Shown here piece by piece: positions 14,767-16,042 of a stretch of DNA of 16,042 nucleotides. The stretch lies in the NCBI GenBank assembly GCA_963719135.1, contig CAVRAZ010000009.1:1-16042 (forward strand), written 5' to 3'. The notes beneath the pieces are model-generated. The model was not told where the DNA came from, searched no databases, and worked only from the letters and a program-made list of their open reading frames with translations. The position numbers and the translations under genes are program-made. Numbering within the stretch: the first letter of the stretch is position 1; each line of letters opens with the position of its first letter. The DNA comes from CAVRAZ01 sp963719135. Lineage in GTDB: Bacteria > Pseudomonadota > Gammaproteobacteria > DSM-19610.

Positions 14767-14936
14767 TGTGCCCCGGCCGCCCTGCGTCCGCTACGCTCGG
14801 CACAATGCGCCTCGCACAGCTCCCACAATGGCTCTACGGCGCTGGGACGTGTTTATCGCACACCCCTTCGGGCTGCTGCGAAAACACCTGGCGCCTACCG
14901 AGAACTATCCGCCTCGGGCTTCGCCCTTCCATGGCG
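14767..14936 (+). repeat. Dispersed repeat, copy 2 (intergenic)
   Basis: It opens with the 24 bases shared with copy 1 at 3994-4017. It continues with GCTACGCTCGGCACAATGCG, CTCCCACAATGGCTCTACGG, CGCCTACCGAGAACTATCCG and the closing CTTCGCCCTTCCATGGCG, each matching a block of copy 1 in the same order. It is about 46 bp shorter than copy 1. There is no nested hairpin like 3922-3987 beside it, so either that hairpin is a separate unit or it was lost here. The sequence is much more GC-rich than its A/T-rich flanks. Confidence 0.7.
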
Positions 14937-15207
14937 GACAGCGATAGCTCACCGGATCTCATTTAGGCTATTTCCTCCATGGCTAATCAATCCTTCATTG
15001 CTGCCCAACAAGCCGAATGATGTTAGGATAAATGTTATTTATAGACAAAATTACGACGCCACTCCTCGCCCTCGCGAGGTTGGTCTGCCAAGACAAAGCA
15101 TATCAGGCTTGCACCTCTGGCGAATACCGCGGGTGGTCTCTTCCCCAACAAACGGCGCGAAGAAATTCTTTGTTTTGCCTGGCCAAGTGCATGCTTATTG
15201 ACGTTAG
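14937..15207. other. A/T-richer spacer between repeat copy 2 and the DUF6998-like gene
   Basis: No gene supported. Frames on both strands are open in parts (15035-15334 minus; part of 15032-16039 plus), but their composition is not protein-like and they overlap the DUF6998-like gene. The stretch 14950-15050 is A/T-rich. No terminator with a T-run is seen after the DUF6998-like gene. Confidence 0.4.
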
Positions 15208-15677
15208 TCATACAGGTGGCTCCCTCAATTCTGGCAGCTGCGCTGTGGCAGGGACCGAATTTGCCAAGATCGAAAGCTTTGACACACTGATCGAGCGCTG
15301 CCCGTTTTTCTGCATCTTGCCCGCTGCCTTCCACGCTGTGGAACCGGGGCCATTGAAGATGACGCGCATCCGCTGCCCCTTGGCGCGGTGCAGGACGATC
15401 AAGTGCTCGGGCTCGTGGCGGATGGCGATGCTCGTTCCCTGCGTTAGCTTGATCTCGACGTTGCGACCGTCACGGGTCTTGGCATCGTGTCCGTGGGTCG
15501 ATGCCGGATTTAGGTCGAAATCGAAGATGTACGCAGCAGCCACTTCTCCGATGCTTCCAACAAGATGTCCGTCCAGTGTGAATTTCCTTCCGGGAACAAT
15601 CGCTCCAAACCGTCTGACGCTGCATAGAGATCGTCGAGATAGCGGCGACCTGCTTCCGAATCAACCTCCGGATTCAC
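15208..15677 (-). pseudogene. DUF6998-like protein resembling PD-(D/E)XK nucleases, one frameshift
   Basis: It starts at GTG 15677 (VNPEVDSEAGRRYLDDLYAA) with GGAGG well placed upstream. The frame breaks after FPEG (near 15580-15587), where one base is missing from GGAAATTC. It resumes as TLDGHLVGSIGEVAAAYIFD, DLNPASTHGHDAKTRDGRNV, EIKLTQGTSIAIR and LIVLHRAKGQRMRVIFNGPG, ending ELREPPV at TGA 15208. The corrected length is 156 residues. A Glu in GEV, an Asp in HDA (about 65) and EIK (75-77) have the spacing of a PD-(D/E)XK nuclease core. I match it to DUF6998, a family of short proteins of unknown role with such a core, from memory. It may have been part of a defence or DNA-processing cargo. 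Confidence 0.65.
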
Positions 15678-15854
15678 ACCGCTGCCTCCGTCGCATTGCT
15701 TGCATTTGGTTCAAAACACAGTGGCGGATCGCTTCGAGGAGGCGCTGGCGGGTGGTGTCGGTAGCGGTGAAAGCAGACTACAGCCACATTTTCTCGGCTA
15801 CGCTTATTATTCTCTATTTGGAATCCACCAAATATTCGTTGATAGCAGGCAAGC
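15678..15854. other. Spacer with a possible gene end
   Basis: On the minus strand a frame reads SAFTATDTTRQRLLEAIRHC and continues to TGA at 15661, overlapping the start of the DUF6998-like gene. It looks protein-like for about 35 codons but has an upstream stop at about 15778 and no identifiable start, so it may be the tail of another broken gene. Otherwise nothing is seen. Confidence 0.3.
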
Positions 15855-16033
15855 CTAAACTCGATTCCAAGCGGGTCTTAATTCCGCTCGAAGCCGATCC
15901 TCCTCCGCGGCCAGCCACTCGGGCTGTGGTTCGCGCCTACCGTAAATTGAATGCGTCCTGCGCGAAGCTCCGTGGAGATCAGGTCCCGAAGTCTCCGATT
16001 CTGGTCCGATTTGCCATCCCGGTAGTTGTCCAT
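15855..16033 (-). pseudogene. Possible small broken ORF, unknown
   Basis: From ATG 16033 a frame reads MDNYRDGKSDQNRRLRDLIS, then TELRAGRIQF. If one T is restored in the T-run near 15937, it continues YGRREPQPEWLAAEEDRLRA and ends AWNRV at TAG 15855-15857. The joined product would be a charged, helical 59-residue protein with no family I recognise. The single-base break matches the kind of damage seen in the other genes of this element. The upstream region is cut by the window edge. Confidence 0.35.
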
Positions 16034-16042
16034 CCGTGAACG

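Larger units (their letters stand above)
11125..16042. mobile_element. Decayed tRNA-Phe-integrated element (right end outside the window)
   Basis: The left end is the 46-nt tRNA-Phe 3' fragment at 11125-11170. Inside are excisionase-like and tyrosine integrase remnants, a three-gene accessory cassette, a dispersed repeat copy, a DUF6998-like gene and other remnants, all broken. Base composition is more A/T-rich from about 12800 to 15200 than in the ABC operon. Because the tRNA fragment reads on the minus strand, the element should extend rightward and end at an intact minus-strand tRNA-Phe beyond 16042. Later insertions within it are possible. Confidence 0.6.

Noticed and set aside
14990..15035. 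Integron attC-like site (GCCCAAC followed by GTTAGGA)
   Set aside because: The two boxes are only about 12 bp apart and the second does not fit the GTTRRRY pattern; a real attC is much longer. No integron integrase is present.
15032..16039. 335-codon plus-strand frame at the right edge
   Set aside because: It lies antisense to the DUF6998-like gene, which has recognisable motifs and a good ribosome-binding site. The plus product has no coherent features.
1..16042. CRISPR array
   Set aside because: No set of regularly spaced direct repeats was seen. The repeats found are two dispersed copies and intragenic domain repeats.

Overview
The window is GC-rich proteobacterial DNA, most likely from a gammaproteobacterium: the tRNA-Phe remnant, the ASPIC/UnbV protein and the integrase type all fit. 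This rests on recognising families by eye; no search was run. It splits into a chromosomal part (1 to about 11124) and a decayed integrated element (11125 to the right edge).

Chromosomal part. A small membrane protein (262-633) follows a possible 31-codon leader ORF with a hairpin. Next is a large secreted FG-GAP/VCBS + ASPIC/UnbV + Calx-beta protein (1063-4432). About 301 bp of foreign DNA interrupts it near its C-terminus; it consists of a nested hairpin followed by a dispersed repeat. A MarR-type regulator (4443-5003, minus) is convergent with it. After about 630 bp without a gene comes a tight minus-strand ABC operon: ATPase (9598-10527), a GldF-GldG-type fused permease/auxiliary protein (6702-9605) and a DUF4340 protein (5634-6698). 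These three overlap or nearly touch and are intact. They should form one inner-membrane ABC complex with a large periplasmic part.

Element. Its left end is a 46-nt copy of the 3' part of a tRNA-Phe gene (11125-11170, minus), the usual footprint of tyrosine-recombinase integration. The orientation predicts that the intact tRNA-Phe lies to the right, outside the window. To the right of the fragment are a broken excisionase-like HTH gene, a heavily decayed tyrosine integrase (three in-frame stops, two frameshifts, lost HxxR box), and a minus-strand cassette of three genes. The cassette holds a TIGR04255-family protein, a small unknown protein, and a protein with a TQDCDLDWD motif. Further right are a second copy of the dispersed repeat, a broken DUF6998-like gene resembling PD-(D/E)XK nucleases, and another small broken ORF. 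Every recognisable gene in this part carries an indel or stop, whereas the chromosomal genes other than the interrupted one read cleanly.

The best candidate for an undescribed system is the three-gene cassette at 12790-14492. It is ordered, overlapping and co-directional, is preceded by a perfect 19-bp palindrome, and is carried on a tRNA-integrated element. Here it is inactivated, so it would have to be studied through intact homologues.
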